From Dehalococcoidia bacterium (GTDB lineage: Bacteria > Chloroflexota > Dehalococcoidia > SZUA-161 > SpSt-899), in assembly GCA_023271485.1 (NCBI GenBank), contig JALPXT010000002.1, positions 1 to 30,882 on the forward strand: DNA of 30,882 nt. Direction: 5' to 3'. The notes beneath the pieces are model-generated. The model had not been told where the DNA came from. It searched no databases and saw only the letters and a program-made list of their open reading frames with translations. Within the stretch, counting starts at the first letter, position 1; each line of letters starts with the position of its first letter. This document shows positions 5,762 through 14,211 of the stretch, in pieces. The translations under genes were made by a program, and so were the position numbers.

Positions 5762-6217
5762 ATGAAAGTAGTTTTCCTGCAAGATGTGCCCGAGGTAGCT
5801 CAAGCGGGCGAAGTGAAAGAGGTGGCTGACGGTCACGCCAGAAATTATCTCTTCCCCAGGGGCCTGGCGGTACTTGCTACCGCCGCTGAAATCAAGCGTG
5901 TTGAGGCGAGAAGTCAGGCTGAAGCCCGGCGACGCGATCAGCAAGTGCAAGAGGCAGTCGCCCTCGGTGACTCCCTCCAGGGCGTCTCGCTCGTCTTTGC
6001 CAAAAGAGTGGGGTCCAGGGGAAATATGTATGGCTCAGTCTCAAACACCGCCATCGCCCAGGAATTGCACCGCCGGGGCTTTAAGGTTGATAAGCATCTG
6101 ATAAGACTCGAGGAGCCCTTGCGCAAACTCGGTGCCCACGAGGTTGAGATCGAGCTGGGCAAAGGCGTGGTTGCCAGGATAGGGGTCACGATCGAAGAGG
6201 AAAAGACCGCCGAGTAG
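5762..6217 (+). CDS. rplI: 50S ribosomal protein L9
   Basis: bL9, a 23S rRNA-binding protein of the large subunit. The 151-residue product has the N-terminal domain MKVVFLQDVPEVAQAGEVKEV, including the GDVVEV-like turn and the conserved GHARNYLFPRGLA (residues 24-36). A connecting helix with A..E.KR.EARSQAEARR follows, then a C-terminal domain with GSRGNMYGSVSNTAIAQEL. AGGAGGAGGG precedes the ATG. rplI followed by dnaB is a widely conserved bacterial order. Confidence 0.95.
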   Translation: MKVVFLQDVPEVAQAGEVKEVADGHARNYLFPRGLAVLATAAEIKRVEARSQAEARRRDQQVQEAVALGDSLQGVSLVFAKRVGSRGNMYGSVSNTAIAQELHRRGFKVDKHLIRLEEPLRKLGAHEVEIELGKGVVARIGVTIEEEKTAE

Positions 6218-6226
6218 TCAGCACCA

Positions 6227-6247
6227 TCAGGGGGATTCTCCCCCTGA
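6227..6247. repeat. Perfect hairpin between rplI and dnaB
   Basis: TCAGGGGG (6227-6234) and CCCCCTGA (6240-6247) form an 8-bp GC-rich stem with loop ATTCT. A degenerate relative lies at 2901-2921, suggesting a dispersed repeat. There is no T-run, so it is more likely an attenuating or mRNA-stability hairpin, or a repeat, than a classical terminator. Confidence 0.6.
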
Positions 6248-6264
6248 AACCCCCTAGAACAGTC

Positions 6265-7644
6265 ATGGCTGATGACAGAATACAACCTCATGATCTCGAT
6301 GCTGAGGAAGCCGTATTGGGCTCACTCCTCATCGATCATGAAGCGATTCTCAAGATACTCAATCTGCTGAGTCCCCTTGACTTTTATCGGGATAAGAACC
6401 AGTGGATTTACGAGGCTTGTTACTCGCTTTATGAACGGGACGAGGCTATCAACCAGGTCACGGTGGCTCATGAACTGGGTCGGCGTGACAGGATGGAGGC
6501 CATCGGAGGGTCCGCCTATTTGAGCAATCTTATAATGAACGTTCCCACATCGGTTCACGTCGAGTACTACGCCGGGATAGTGCGCCGCCTCTCGGTAATG
6601 CGAAATCTCATCGCCGCCGCGGGGCAGATTGCCAATATCGGTTACGAAGCGCCTCCCGATCCCGAGAGCGCTCTCGACCGGGCCGAGGGCTTGCTGTTTC
6701 AACTGCGGCATGGGCAGACGTCGCGGGAATTTGTCCATATACGCGATGTCCTCGATCGCTACTTTGAGGAATCAAGCTTTGCTGCCCATCCCATCGAGGA
6801 AGGCTTCCTCCCGCATATTGACACTGGATTCACGCTGCTGGACCGGAAGCTGGGAGGGCTACACCGATCCGATATGATCGTCCTGGCTGCCAGGCCCAGT
6901 ATGGGCAAGACCAGTCTGGCGGTAAACATCGCCAGGAATGCCGCCCTGAACCAGGGGGCCAGAGTCGCCATCTTCAGCCTGGAGATGTCCAGACTGGAGC
7001 TGGGATACCGCTTTATCGCCGCTGAATCGGGAGTCAATACTCAAATGCTCCGGCTCGACCAATTGACCGACGGCCAGCGCGACAGGGTTATGAGAGCCCT
7101 GGAAATCCTCACTGAGGCCCCTATCTATATAGATGACTCGGCCTTCCTGAGGGACCTGGATATGCGAAGCAAGGCACGGCGTCTGAAGAACGAGATCGGC
7201 ATCGATCTCATCATAATGGATTATATTCAGTTGATACGCTCCGGCAGACGCACCGATAACCGGGTGCAGGAGATGACGTATATTTCACAAACGATCAAGG
7301 AGCTGGCCCGGGATATTGATGTGCCGGTATTGGCGGTTTCGCAGCTCAGCCGGGCCGTCGAGCAGCGTTCTCCCCACACACCCCTGCTTTCGGACCTGAG
7401 GGAAAGCGGTTCGATCGAGCAGGATGCCGATGTGGTGATGTTCATTTACCGGGACGATGTTTACCACACTGAGGAGCAATGGGCCAGACAGTATCCGGAT
7501 AAGCCTTATCCCAAAGGGGAGGCTGAGATCATAATAGCCAAACACCGCAATGGCCCTACCGGACGGATCAAGCTCCATTTCAACGAGCGAACAACCAAGT
7601 TCGAGAACGCGGCGGAGGTGGCGGAGAAACCAATCTTGCTATGA
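6265..7644 (+). CDS. dnaB: Replicative DNA helicase DnaB
   Basis: A 459-residue RecA-fold hexameric helicase that unwinds DNA at the fork. The N-terminal domain starts PHDLDAEEAVLGSLLIDHEA and includes NVPTSVHVEYYA. The helicase domain carries Walker A ARPSMGKTS (residues 209-217), Walker B LIIMDYIQL (about 312-320), VSQLSRAVEQR and DLRESGSIEQDADVVMF. Length is typical and there is no intein. It is preceded by a hairpin and has no obvious Shine-Dalgarno. It overlaps the following DnaD-like gene by 4 nt and belongs to a replication cluster. Confidence 0.96.
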   Translation: MADDRIQPHDLDAEEAVLGSLLIDHEAILKILNLLSPLDFYRDKNQWIYEACYSLYERDEAINQVTVAHELGRRDRMEAIGGSAYLSNLIMNVPTSVHVEYYAGIVRRLSVMRNLIAAAGQIANIGYEAPPDPESALDRAEGLLFQLRHGQTSREFVHIRDVLDRYFEESSFAAHPIEEGFLPHIDTGFTLLDRKLGGLHRSDMIVLAARPSMGKTSLAVNIARNAALNQGARVAIFSLEMSRLELGYRFIAAESGVNTQMLRLDQLTDGQRDRVMRALEILTEAPIYIDDSAFLRDLDMRSKARRLKNEIGIDLIIMDYIQLIRSGRRTDNRVQEMTYISQTIKELARDIDVPVLAVSQLSRAVEQRSPHTPLLSDLRESGSIEQDADVVMFIYRDDVYHTEEQWARQYPDKPYPKGEAEIIIAKHRNGPTGRIKLHFNERTTKFENAAEVAEKPILL

Positions 7645-8342
7645 ACGCTCCGAAGCGATTTCCAGGATTCCCGGCGAGAACGGGGTTCACTCCAATCCCC
7701 AACCCCTTCTTCAGTGCGGTTCTGCCTGAAATTCAGGATTTATCCGAGCTGAGAGTAACGCTTCACATGTTCTGGGCACTCTATCGCAAGAAGGGCTACC
7801 CCAGGTTCATGACCTATGGCGAATTGCGCGGTGACCAGGCATTGATGTCGAGCTTCTCCGCGGAGGAGGAATTGCGGCATGCACTGGAAACGGGGCTGGG
7901 GCGGGGGACCTTGCTTTGCCTGAAGATGGACAGAGACGGTGAACCCGAAGAGCTGTATTTTCTGAATACCGAACTGTCTCGCCGGGCCATAGTCCAGATA
8001 GAGAACGGTGAAATTCGCCTGGGCGGCATGGTCAGAATAGAGCCGGCGGCGACTGAAGAGAGGCGGAACATCTTCACACTCTACGAAGAGAACATCGGAC
8101 TTCTAACCCCGTTAATCGCTGAGGACCTGAAGGAGGCCGAGCGGTTATACCCCGCCTCGTGGATCGAGGATGCCTTCAGAGAAGCGGTCAGGCTCAACAA
8201 GCGCAACTGGCGTTATATCAGCAGAATCCTGGAGCGGTGGGCCTCGCGAGGAAAGGATTATGGAACAACTAGGGAAAGTCCTGAAAAGGACATTAGTCCG
8301 AAAGAGTACATCCAGAAGTACCGGCATCTCACCAGGAAATGA
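7641..8342 (+). CDS. DnaD-domain replication initiation protein
   Basis: A 233-residue protein. The C-terminal part (about 150-205, YEENIGLLTPLIAEDLKEAE then IEDAFREAVRLNKRNWRYI) is the DnaD/DnaB-type domain, which remodels DNA and helps recruit the helicase loader. The N-terminal part looks like a winged-helix module. The start overlaps dnaB by 4 nt and its end overlaps the DnaC-like gene, giving a compact dnaB-dnaD-dnaC arrangement consistent with a Firmicutes-type loading pathway (DnaD plus DnaI/DnaC). The role is inferred from domain and neighbours. Confidence 0.82.
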   Translation: MNAPKRFPGFPARTGFTPIPNPFFSAVLPEIQDLSELRVTLHMFWALYRKKGYPRFMTYGELRGDQALMSSFSAEEELRHALETGLGRGTLLCLKMDRDGEPEELYFLNTELSRRAIVQIENGEIRLGGMVRIEPAATEERRNIFTLYEENIGLLTPLIAEDLKEAERLYPASWIEDAFREAVRLNKRNWRYISRILERWASRGKDYGTTRESPEKDISPKEYIQKYRHLTRK

Positions 8343-9639
8343 GCCGGCACAGATCCAGGTGTGTCCCATTTGCAGTGGTCACGGGTGGGTCGTCCTGGAC
8401 GTCCCGGTGGAGCACCCCGATTTCGGCAGGTCGTTCCCCTGCGAGTGCAGACTGAGGGAATTCGCCGGCAATCGGGTCCAGAGGCTTGAGCGGTACAGCA
8501 ACCTGGGGCCTCTGACACGACTCACCTTCGACAATCTGCGGCCACAGGGGCTGGATGCCGATCCGGACAAACAGAAGCAGTTCAAATTCTGCTATGAGCA
8601 GGCCAAGGCGTTCGCCGGTGATCCGCATGGGTGGCTGGTGCTCACCGGTCCCAGCGGCTGCGGCAAGACACATATGGCCGTCGCCATCGCCAATCATTGC
8701 CTCAGGCAAGGAATAGCGATCTTCTGGGCCATCGTCCCCGATCTTCTCGATCATCTACGGACTACGTTCAGTCCCACCAGCGACGTGAGCTATGACGATC
8801 TCTTCGAACGGGTGAAGAATACCCCAATGCTCATCCTCGACGACCTGGGAACCCACAGCAGCACACCCTGGGCTGAGGAGAAGCTCTTCCAGGTGCTGAA
8901 TCACCGCTTCAATGCTCAACTGCCCACTGTGGTCACCACAATCTCCCTGCGTGACCTTGACCAACGGCTGCAAACCCGACTAAAAACTCCGGGGCTGTCC
9001 CGGCAATTGGAGCTGAGGAAAGAAGGTCCCCCGCTTTTCAATCATATCGGCGGATTGAGCAGGGACATAATCTGCACTATGAGCTTCAAGACCTTCGATA
9101 TTCAGGGGATGAATGCCGATAGGGAGCAGAGAGAGAGCCTCAAAATGGCCCTGGAGGCCGCTCGGCAGTTTGCGGAATCGCCTGAGAACTGGCTGGTACT
9201 GGTGGGGCCGCCTGGCTCCGGTAAGACTCATCTGGCGGCAGCCATCGCCAACCAGCAGATCACCTCCCAGCGCCCGGCCTTTTTCGCCAGCGTTCCGGAA
9301 TTGCTCGATCATCTGCGTCCCACCTTTGGGACTAACGACCGGCGGGGACATGAGATACGGATCGAGGAGATCAAGAACAGCCCGCTATTGATCTTCGATG
9401 ATCTGGGGATGGAAACAGCGACTGCCTGGGCCCGGGAGAAGCTCTATCAGATTCTCAATTACAGATACAATGCCCGACTTGCTACCGTGATCACGGTGAC
9501 CAATCCCGCATTGGAAAGCCTCGATGCTCGTTTGAGGTCGCGCCTTATGGATCCCCGAATAAGCAACGTGGTTCCGATTGGCGCTCCGGATTATCGAGGG
9601 CAGGATAAACGTGCCCCCCGCTCCCGGCGAGGTCGGTGA
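8260..9639 (+). CDS. DnaC/DnaI-like helicase loader with two AAA+ modules
   Basis: A 459-residue protein. The N-terminal region has four cysteines (35, 38, 61, 63: CPIC and CEC), a likely zinc module like that of DnaI. Module 1 carries Walker A GPSGCGKTH (130-138) and Walker B LILDDLG (191-197). Module 2 repeats the design with GPPGSGKTH (316-324) and LIFDDLG (377-383), plus LDARLRSRL with a likely arginine finger. The modules share motifs such as DLLDHLR/ELLDHLR, so they look like an internal duplication. Typical DnaC/DnaI proteins have one module. I chose the ATG at 8260 (GAGGAAAGG upstream); it overlaps the DnaD-like gene by 83 nt. Presumed role: loading DnaB. Confidence 0.82.
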   Translation: MEQLGKVLKRTLVRKSTSRSTGISPGNEPAQIQVCPICSGHGWVVLDVPVEHPDFGRSFPCECRLREFAGNRVQRLERYSNLGPLTRLTFDNLRPQGLDADPDKQKQFKFCYEQAKAFAGDPHGWLVLTGPSGCGKTHMAVAIANHCLRQGIAIFWAIVPDLLDHLRTTFSPTSDVSYDDLFERVKNTPMLILDDLGTHSSTPWAEEKLFQVLNHRFNAQLPTVVTTISLRDLDQRLQTRLKTPGLSRQLELRKEGPPLFNHIGGLSRDIICTMSFKTFDIQGMNADREQRESLKMALEAARQFAESPENWLVLVGPPGSGKTHLAAAIANQQITSQRPAFFASVPELLDHLRPTFGTNDRRGHEIRIEEIKNSPLLIFDDLGMETATAWAREKLYQILNYRYNARLATVITVTNPALESLDARLRSRLMDPRISNVVPIGAPDYRGQDKRAPRSRRGR

Positions 9640-9648
9640 TGAGGCATC

Positions 9649-9740
9649 TGGCGGAGGGAGTGGGATTCGAACCCACGACCCCGATCTCTCAGGGTAACCG
9701 CTTAGCAGGCGGCCGCACTAGACCACTATGCGATCCCTCC
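9649..9740 (-). tRNA. tRNA-Ser(GCU), CCA encoded
   Basis: The minus strand folds into a class II tRNA: acceptor GGAGGGA/TCCCTCC, anticodon loop with GCT, a long variable arm, and the T-loop GGTTCGAATCC. The 3' CCA (9649-9651) is encoded. A promoter lies at 9771-9799. Confidence 0.93.
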
Positions 9741-9770
9741 CTTACACCTAAAACCCAAAACCTAAAACTT

Positions 9771-9799
9771 ATTATAGACCACCAGCATCCATTTTGCAA
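9771..9799 (-). promoter_or_regulatory. Promoter of tRNA-Ser, with heptad leader
   Basis: On the minus strand TTGCAA (9794-9799) and TATAAT (9771-9776) are 17 nt apart. Between it and the tRNA lie three heptads (AAAACCC, AAAACCT, AAAACTT at 9750-9770, plus strand). The -35 lies within the direct repeat that flanks the MITE-like element. Confidence 0.6.
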
Positions 9800-9807
9800 A
9801 GATTCGT

Positions 9808-9958
9808 AACTACTCAGGTTGTCAGGCCTGCCCCCGGCCGCAGGCCCAGGGGTTCACGGTTCACGGGTTGGTTACCCTATCTTAAAATTCAAACCGTCCA
9901 ATCTTCATGGTTCTCCAACCTTGAACCTTGAACGTCGGAACCTTGAACCTGAGTAGTT
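9808..9958. mobile_element. MITE-like 151-bp insertion, copy 1
   Basis: Perfect 13-bp terminal inverted repeats AACTACTCAGGTT (9808-9820) and AACCTGAGTAGTT (9946-9958) enclose a segment with no gene. TTGCAAAGATTC occurs just outside on the left (9794-9805) and at the right end (9957-9968), like a 12-bp target duplication. Inside are a GC-rich hairpin module (9824-9854), GTTCACG heptads and AACCTTG heptads (9917-9945). A related copy in opposite orientation lies at 23783-23915. It separates the tRNA-Ser promoter from the zinc-ribbon gene promoter. Confidence 0.6.
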
Positions 9959-9968
9959 GCAAAGATTC

Positions 9969-9997
9969 TTGCATTCCAACTGACAATGATGTAGAAT
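9969..9997 (+). promoter_or_regulatory. Promoter of zinc-ribbon gene
   Basis: TTGCAT (9969-9974) and TAGAAT (9992-9997) are 17 nt apart. The pair begins immediately after the right flank of the MITE-like element and 32 nt before the gene start. Confidence 0.5.
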
Positions 9998-10028
9998 GGA
10001 GCCGTAAGTACAATTGGAGGGTCGATCA

Positions 10029-10322
10029 ATGGCATTTGCGGACAAGACCTTGGTTTGTCGCGATTGCGGCCAGCAGTTTATCTTCACGGCCGGGGAGCAG
10101 GAGTTCTACGAATCACGCGGCCTGCTCAACGAACCCGGCCGCTGTCCAGACTGCCGGCGCGACAGAAGGCGAGGAGGGCGCTTCGGTTATCAAGGACCAC
10201 GCGAGATGCATAAAGCGGTGTGCGCCGCTTGTGGGTCTGAGTGTGAGGTACCTTTTCAACCTCGAGGTGACCGCCCGGTCTACTGCAGTGACTGCTTTGG
10301 CAATCTAAAAGACCAGCGCTAG
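10029..10322 (+). CDS. Zinc-ribbon domain protein
   Basis: A 97-residue protein with two zinc-binding units. The first has CRDC near residue 10 and CPDC near 38, with GQQFIFTAGEQEFY between them, matching the probable zinc-ribbon family. The second has CAAC near 65 and CSDC near 87. Many such proteins are encoded in Chloroflexota and Firmicutes; they are thought to bind nucleic acid or proteins, but the role is unknown. The ATG at 10029 has GGAGGG 7 nt upstream. It is followed by the DUF503 gene, perhaps in one transcript. Confidence 0.82.
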   Translation: MAFADKTLVCRDCGQQFIFTAGEQEFYESRGLLNEPGRCPDCRRDRRRGGRFGYQGPREMHKAVCAACGSECEVPFQPRGDRPVYCSDCFGNLKDQR

Positions 10323-10369
10323 AGTTCAGAATCGTTCTGGAAATCAAAGACAGAATAGCTGCTGAAACG

Positions 10370-10663
10370 ATGAGCATTGGAGCATTATGGGTAAGACTAC
10401 GTCTGCCCGAAAATGGCTCTCTCAAGAGCAAGCGTAAGGTTCTGAAATCGATTACCAGTCGGGTGGAGAACAAGTTCAATGTAGCCATTGCCGAGGTCGA
10501 GGATCACGATCTCTGGCAAGTGGGGACATTGGGTGTGGCGTGCGTGAGCAACGATGGTCGCCATGCCAATGAACTCCTCTCGAAGGTGATGGATTTCATT
10601 GGGTCCATCAGAGGGGATGCCGAGATTCTGGATTACCGGATTGAGATTCTGCACGCCTTTTAG
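10370..10663 (+). CDS. DUF503 (YlxP-like) protein
   Basis: A 97-residue protein with the DUF503 pattern: SIGALWVRLRLPENGSLKSKR at the N-terminus, VENKFNVAIAEVEDHDLWQ in the middle, then GVACVSND and a C-terminal YRIEILHAF. The family has a ferredoxin-like fold and is often encoded near ribosome maturation genes such as rbfA, which are not seen here. Function is not settled. The gene ends 19 nt before the helicase start, so the two are probably co-transcribed. Confidence 0.88.
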   Translation: MSIGALWVRLRLPENGSLKSKRKVLKSITSRVENKFNVAIAEVEDHDLWQVGTLGVACVSNDGRHANELLSKVMDFIGSIRGDAEILDYRIEILHAF

Positions 10664-10682
10664 TGGGGTCAGGCCCATAGGG

Positions 10683-12998
10683 ATGGATACTCCAGCCTTT
10701 CTCGATCACCTGAGGAAGCTCCCCTTCTATCATGATCAGATCGTCCATCGGGAATATATTCCGCCCCGCGAAGCCCGGTATCAGCAATTAGAAAAGCCCT
10801 TGCAACCCGCCCTTCAGGCTGCGCTGGAGGCGAGTCATCTATTTCCTCTATACAGCCATCAGGCCGCTGCGGTAGATGCCACTCGATCGAGAAAGAATGT
10901 CATTGTATCCACTCCCTCAGCCAGCGGCAAGACGCTCTGTTACAATTTGGTGGTGCTCAATTCACTCCTCGAAGAAAAGGGCAGCCGAGCCCTTTATCTC
11001 TTCCCAACAAAGGCCCTGGCCCAGGATCAGCTCCGGGCCCTCGATGAGCTCATTTCTGCCGCTGGGCTGAAGATTAAGAAGTCAACCTTCGATGGAGATA
11101 CCCCATGGAAGGAACGGGCGGAGATACGGCGGTCGGCTCGGATCGTGCTCTCAAATCCCGATATGTTGCACCTCGGCATTCTGCCCAATCATCGCTCATG
11201 GACTGGATTTCTCAGCCAGTTGAAATATGTGGTCATCGATGAGGCCCATGTCTACCGCGGCGTCTTCGGCTCCCATGTAGCTAACGTAGTCCGCCGTCTC
11301 CGGCGCATCTGCGCTCGCTACGGCTCAAGTCCCCAGTTTATCTGCTGCTCCGCCACCATCGCCAATCCGCGGGAGCATGCGGAAAGACTGACCGGTCTTC
11401 CCTTCGAAGCTATCACCGAGGATGGGGCGGCGTTCGGGGGGAAGGATTTCATTTTTTGGAATCCGCCGTTGATCGATGAGGCCCGGTCCGTCCGTCGTAG
11501 CGCCACCACCGAAGCCACGTACCTGCTGACCGAGCTCGTGTCGGCGGGAATTCGTAGTCTCGCCTTTGCCCGAACCCGCAAGCTGGTGGAGCTGATCTAC
11601 ATGTATGTCAGAGACCAACTGGCGGCCAGAGCCCCCGAACTCGCGGGACGAATAAGGCCTTACCGTGCCGGCTATCTGGCCGAAGCGCGCCGGGAGATCG
11701 AACGAGAACTCTTCAAAGGAAAACTCCTGGGAGTGGTGGCCACGACGGCGCTGGAGCTGGGGGTGGATATTGGGCGTCTCGATGTTACTATACTCACCGG
11801 TTACCCTGGCAGCATCGCCGGCACCTGGCAACAGGCGGGGAGGAGCGGTCGGGGGAGGCAAAGGTCTCTGAGCATCCTCATCGGCTCTGAAAACCCGCTG
11901 GACCAGTATTTCATGCGGCATCCCGAAGCTCTGTTCGGGAAGGGGTTTGAGCATGCCCTGATTGCACCTGCAAACCCTCATATACTCAATCCACACCTCG
12001 TGTGTGCTGCCTGGGAGTCTCCCCTGAGCCAGAGGGACCAGAGATACTTTGGTGACTTCGAACCGTTGAGGTTGGAATTGGAGGAGGACGGCTTGCTCCG
12101 GATGCGGGGCAGGAGATGGTACCCGGCAACGACTGTCGCTTCTCCAGCCCAGGGGGTGAACATTCGCTCCACCTCATCCACCAACTACGCCCTGATTGAC
12201 GCCGGCACCGGAGAGTTGCTGGAGACGATAGAATCGGCGATGGCATTCTTTCAGATACATCCCGGAGCGGTCTATCTTCATCAGGGCGAAGCCTACCTGG
12301 TCACCAAACTGGATCTTAAGTCTCACACTGCCTATGCCGAACCCACAGACGCTGCGTACTACACTCAAACCAGGGACATAACCGATCTTAAGATACTCAA
12401 GACGACGGGAGAGAAAACCATCGGGCGGACCAGGGTTTATGTGGGCGAGGTGGAGGTCACCACTCAGGTCTTGGGGTTCAAGAAGAAGCGGGTGTACAGC
12501 GAGGAGGTAATTGGGGAGGAACCACTGGACCTGCCACCACAGGCATTTGAGACGGTGGCTCTCTGGTTCGGCATCCCCTCTCGGATCCAGGAAAGGGTCG
12601 CTCGCCAGGGGCTCGATCTTGCCGGCGGGCTGCATGCCGCCGAACATGCCGCAATCGCCATGCTGCCGCTGTTTGCCCTCTGCGACCGGAACGATATCGG
12701 GGGCGTTTCCACCCCGCTCCACCCCGATACCGGCAGGGCCCAGATATTCATCTACGACGCTCATCCCGGCGGGGTGGGGATCGCCGAGAAGGGATTTGAA
12801 CTGGTGAAGCAGTTGTGGCGGGAGACCGCAAAGCTCATCGCCGAGTGTCCTTGTGAGGAGGGCTGCCCCAGTTGTGTGCAGTCTCCCAAGTGCGGCAACA
12901 ATAATCAGCCCCTGGATAAGCAAGCGGCGCAGGTGATATTCGAGAGGCTGTTATCTTATACTTCATTGCCCGCTCTCGAATACGGGGGTGAAGGATAA
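10683..12998 (+). CDS. MrfA/Hrq1-type DEAD/DEAH helicase
   Basis: A 771-residue superfamily 2 helicase with TPSASGKT (Walker A, residues 77-84), a DEAH box in VVIDEAHVYRG, a SAT motif in ICCSATIANP, GVDIGRLD and the QQAGRSGRGR motif VI. The C-terminus is the DUF1998/MrfA zinc-binding domain with four clustered cysteines in CPCEEGCPSC and KCG (about residues 733-750). Relatives (B. subtilis MrfA, yeast Hrq1) are 3'-5' helicases in DNA damage repair, including mitomycin C lesions. I chose the ATG at 10683 (AGGG upstream) because it matches the family start. It follows DUF503 closely. Confidence 0.9.
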   Translation: MDTPAFLDHLRKLPFYHDQIVHREYIPPREARYQQLEKPLQPALQAALEASHLFPLYSHQAAAVDATRSRKNVIVSTPSASGKTLCYNLVVLNSLLEEKGSRALYLFPTKALAQDQLRALDELISAAGLKIKKSTFDGDTPWKERAEIRRSARIVLSNPDMLHLGILPNHRSWTGFLSQLKYVVIDEAHVYRGVFGSHVANVVRRLRRICARYGSSPQFICCSATIANPREHAERLTGLPFEAITEDGAAFGGKDFIFWNPPLIDEARSVRRSATTEATYLLTELVSAGIRSLAFARTRKLVELIYMYVRDQLAARAPELAGRIRPYRAGYLAEARREIERELFKGKLLGVVATTALELGVDIGRLDVTILTGYPGSIAGTWQQAGRSGRGRQRSLSILIGSENPLDQYFMRHPEALFGKGFEHALIAPANPHILNPHLVCAAWESPLSQRDQRYFGDFEPLRLELEEDGLLRMRGRRWYPATTVASPAQGVNIRSTSSTNYALIDAGTGELLETIESAMAFFQIHPGAVYLHQGEAYLVTKLDLKSHTAYAEPTDAAYYTQTRDITDLKILKTTGEKTIGRTRVYVGEVEVTTQVLGFKKKRVYSEEVIGEEPLDLPPQAFETVALWFGIPSRIQERVARQGLDLAGGLHAAEHAAIAMLPLFALCDRNDIGGVSTPLHPDTGRAQIFIYDAHPGGVGIAEKGFELVKQLWRETAKLIAECPCEEGCPSCVQSPKCGNNNQPLDKQAAQVIFERLLSYTSLPALEYGGEG

Positions 12999-13093
12999 TC
13001 AGGTCACAACTTGACATAATGTAGTTGTCGTAGAAGAGTATATCGATATAGGGAAGTTCAATCGGCAAGGCCGCAACTATCCATTATCCCTAT

Positions 13094-13123
13094 TTGACAC
13101 ATTGATTCTCTCTATGATATACT
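13094..13123 (+). promoter_or_regulatory. Promoter of the selenium operon
   Basis: TTGACA (13094-13099) and TATACT (13118-13123) are 18 nt apart, and AGGAGG (13133-13138) lies 6 nt before the GTG start. Upstream, ACAACT/AGTTGT arms (13006-13011 and 13023-13028) around CATAATG might bind a regulator. No selenium riboswitch class is recognisable. Confidence 0.65.
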
Positions 13124-13144
13124 ATCTGAGACAGGAGGCTTATC

Positions 13145-14197
13145 GTGGCTATATCGTCGAGAATAATGATCATCCTCGCCGGCCTCATCTTTGGGGCGCT
13201 GGGAGCACTGCTTGTCGAGTGGGGCAATCCGGGGAACATGGGCATCTGTGTTGCCTGTTTCTATCGAGATATTGCCGGGGCGCTTGGCTTGCATCGTGTC
13301 GGTGTGGTGCAGTATATTCGTCCGGAGATAATCGGCTTTGTGCTGGGGGCATTCATCTCCGCTTATGGATTTAGAGAGTTTCGCGCCCGGGGTGGTTCCT
13401 CGCCGATGGTGCGTTTCTTCCTGGGAGCTTTTGTCACGATCGGGGCACTGGTCTTTCTCGGCTGTCCCATACGGGCACTTCTTCGCCTCGCCGGGGGAGA
13501 CCTCAACGGCATCACCGCCGTAGCCGGCCTCATTCTGGGGGCAGTTATCGGCATCTTGTTTCTCAAGCAAGGCTTTAACCTCGGCCGGTCATCCGCGACG
13601 AAAAGGGCAAATGGATGGATCATGCCCGTGGCAATGCTCGCACTGCTGCTCCTGGCTATCTTCCCGCCGGGATTCATCTTTGAGAGCGAGAAGGGGCCGG
13701 GGGCGACGCATGTCACACTTTGGATAGCGCTACTCGCCGGACTTGGGGTGGGCATCCTGGTGCAACGAACGCGGATGTGTATGGTCGGTGGTTGGCGCGA
13801 CCTTTTTCTTATTAAGAATACTCACCTGTTCGGTGGGATAGCAGGCTTCTTCATCGGGGCACTTCTCCTAAATCTGATCCTGGGGCACGTGAGCTGGGGA
13901 TTTGAGGGCCAGCCGGTGGCTCACACCAATCATCTGTGGAATTTTCTCGGCATGGTCCTGGTTGGATTGGGTTCGGTCCTTCTCGGCGGCTGTCCATTGC
14001 GGCAAACGATCCTCTCCGGGGAGGGCGATACCGACGCCGGGATGACCGTTCTTGGGTTCTTCGCGGGGGCTGCCTTTGCCCACAATTTCCTGTTGGCCTC
14101 AACCCCAGATGGTCCAACAGACTTTGGACAGGTAGCGGTCATCGTGGGGCTGGTTTTCGCTGCGAGCGTGGGCTTTCTTATGCGCGACAGGACATGA
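13145..14197 (+). CDS. yedE: YedE-like selenium/sulfur transport membrane protein
   Basis: A 350-residue inner-membrane protein with about nine to ten hydrophobic segments. It has the YeeE/YedE hallmark cysteines: GICVACFYRD (near 36-45), FLGCPIRALLRL (near 105), RTRMCMVGGWRD (near 204) and LLGGCPLRQTILSGEGD (near 285). The family forms thiosulfate or selenium-compound channels; the YedE subgroup occurs in selenium-utilising genomes. The GTG at 13145 has a perfect AGGAGG. It is the first gene of a run with TusA-like, lyase, DUF3343 and selD, which supports a selenium role. The transported species is not shown by sequence. Confidence 0.88.
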   Translation: MAISSRIMIILAGLIFGALGALLVEWGNPGNMGICVACFYRDIAGALGLHRVGVVQYIRPEIIGFVLGAFISAYGFREFRARGGSSPMVRFFLGAFVTIGALVFLGCPIRALLRLAGGDLNGITAVAGLILGAVIGILFLKQGFNLGRSSATKRANGWIMPVAMLALLLLAIFPPGFIFESEKGPGATHVTLWIALLAGLGVGILVQRTRMCMVGGWRDLFLIKNTHLFGGIAGFFIGALLLNLILGHVSWGFEGQPVAHTNHLWNFLGMVLVGLGSVLLGGCPLRQTILSGEGDTDAGMTVLGFFAGAAFAHNFLLASTPDGPTDFGQVAVIVGLVFAASVGFLMRDRT

Positions 14198-14211
14198 TAA
14201 GGAGCAAAGAA

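Noticed and set aside
9808..9958. A complete insertion sequence with its own transposase
   Set aside because: The segment is only 151 bp and has no coding frame; at most it is a non-autonomous element.
12174..12923. 249-residue leftward open frame opposite the MrfA-type helicase
   Set aside because: It is antisense to strongly conserved helicase and zinc-binding motifs and shows no protein pattern of its own.
12999..13144. Riboswitch or BlaI-type operator before yedE
   Set aside because: The ACAACT/AGTTGT arms are short and no known riboswitch core is recognisable; only the -35/-10 pair is convincing.
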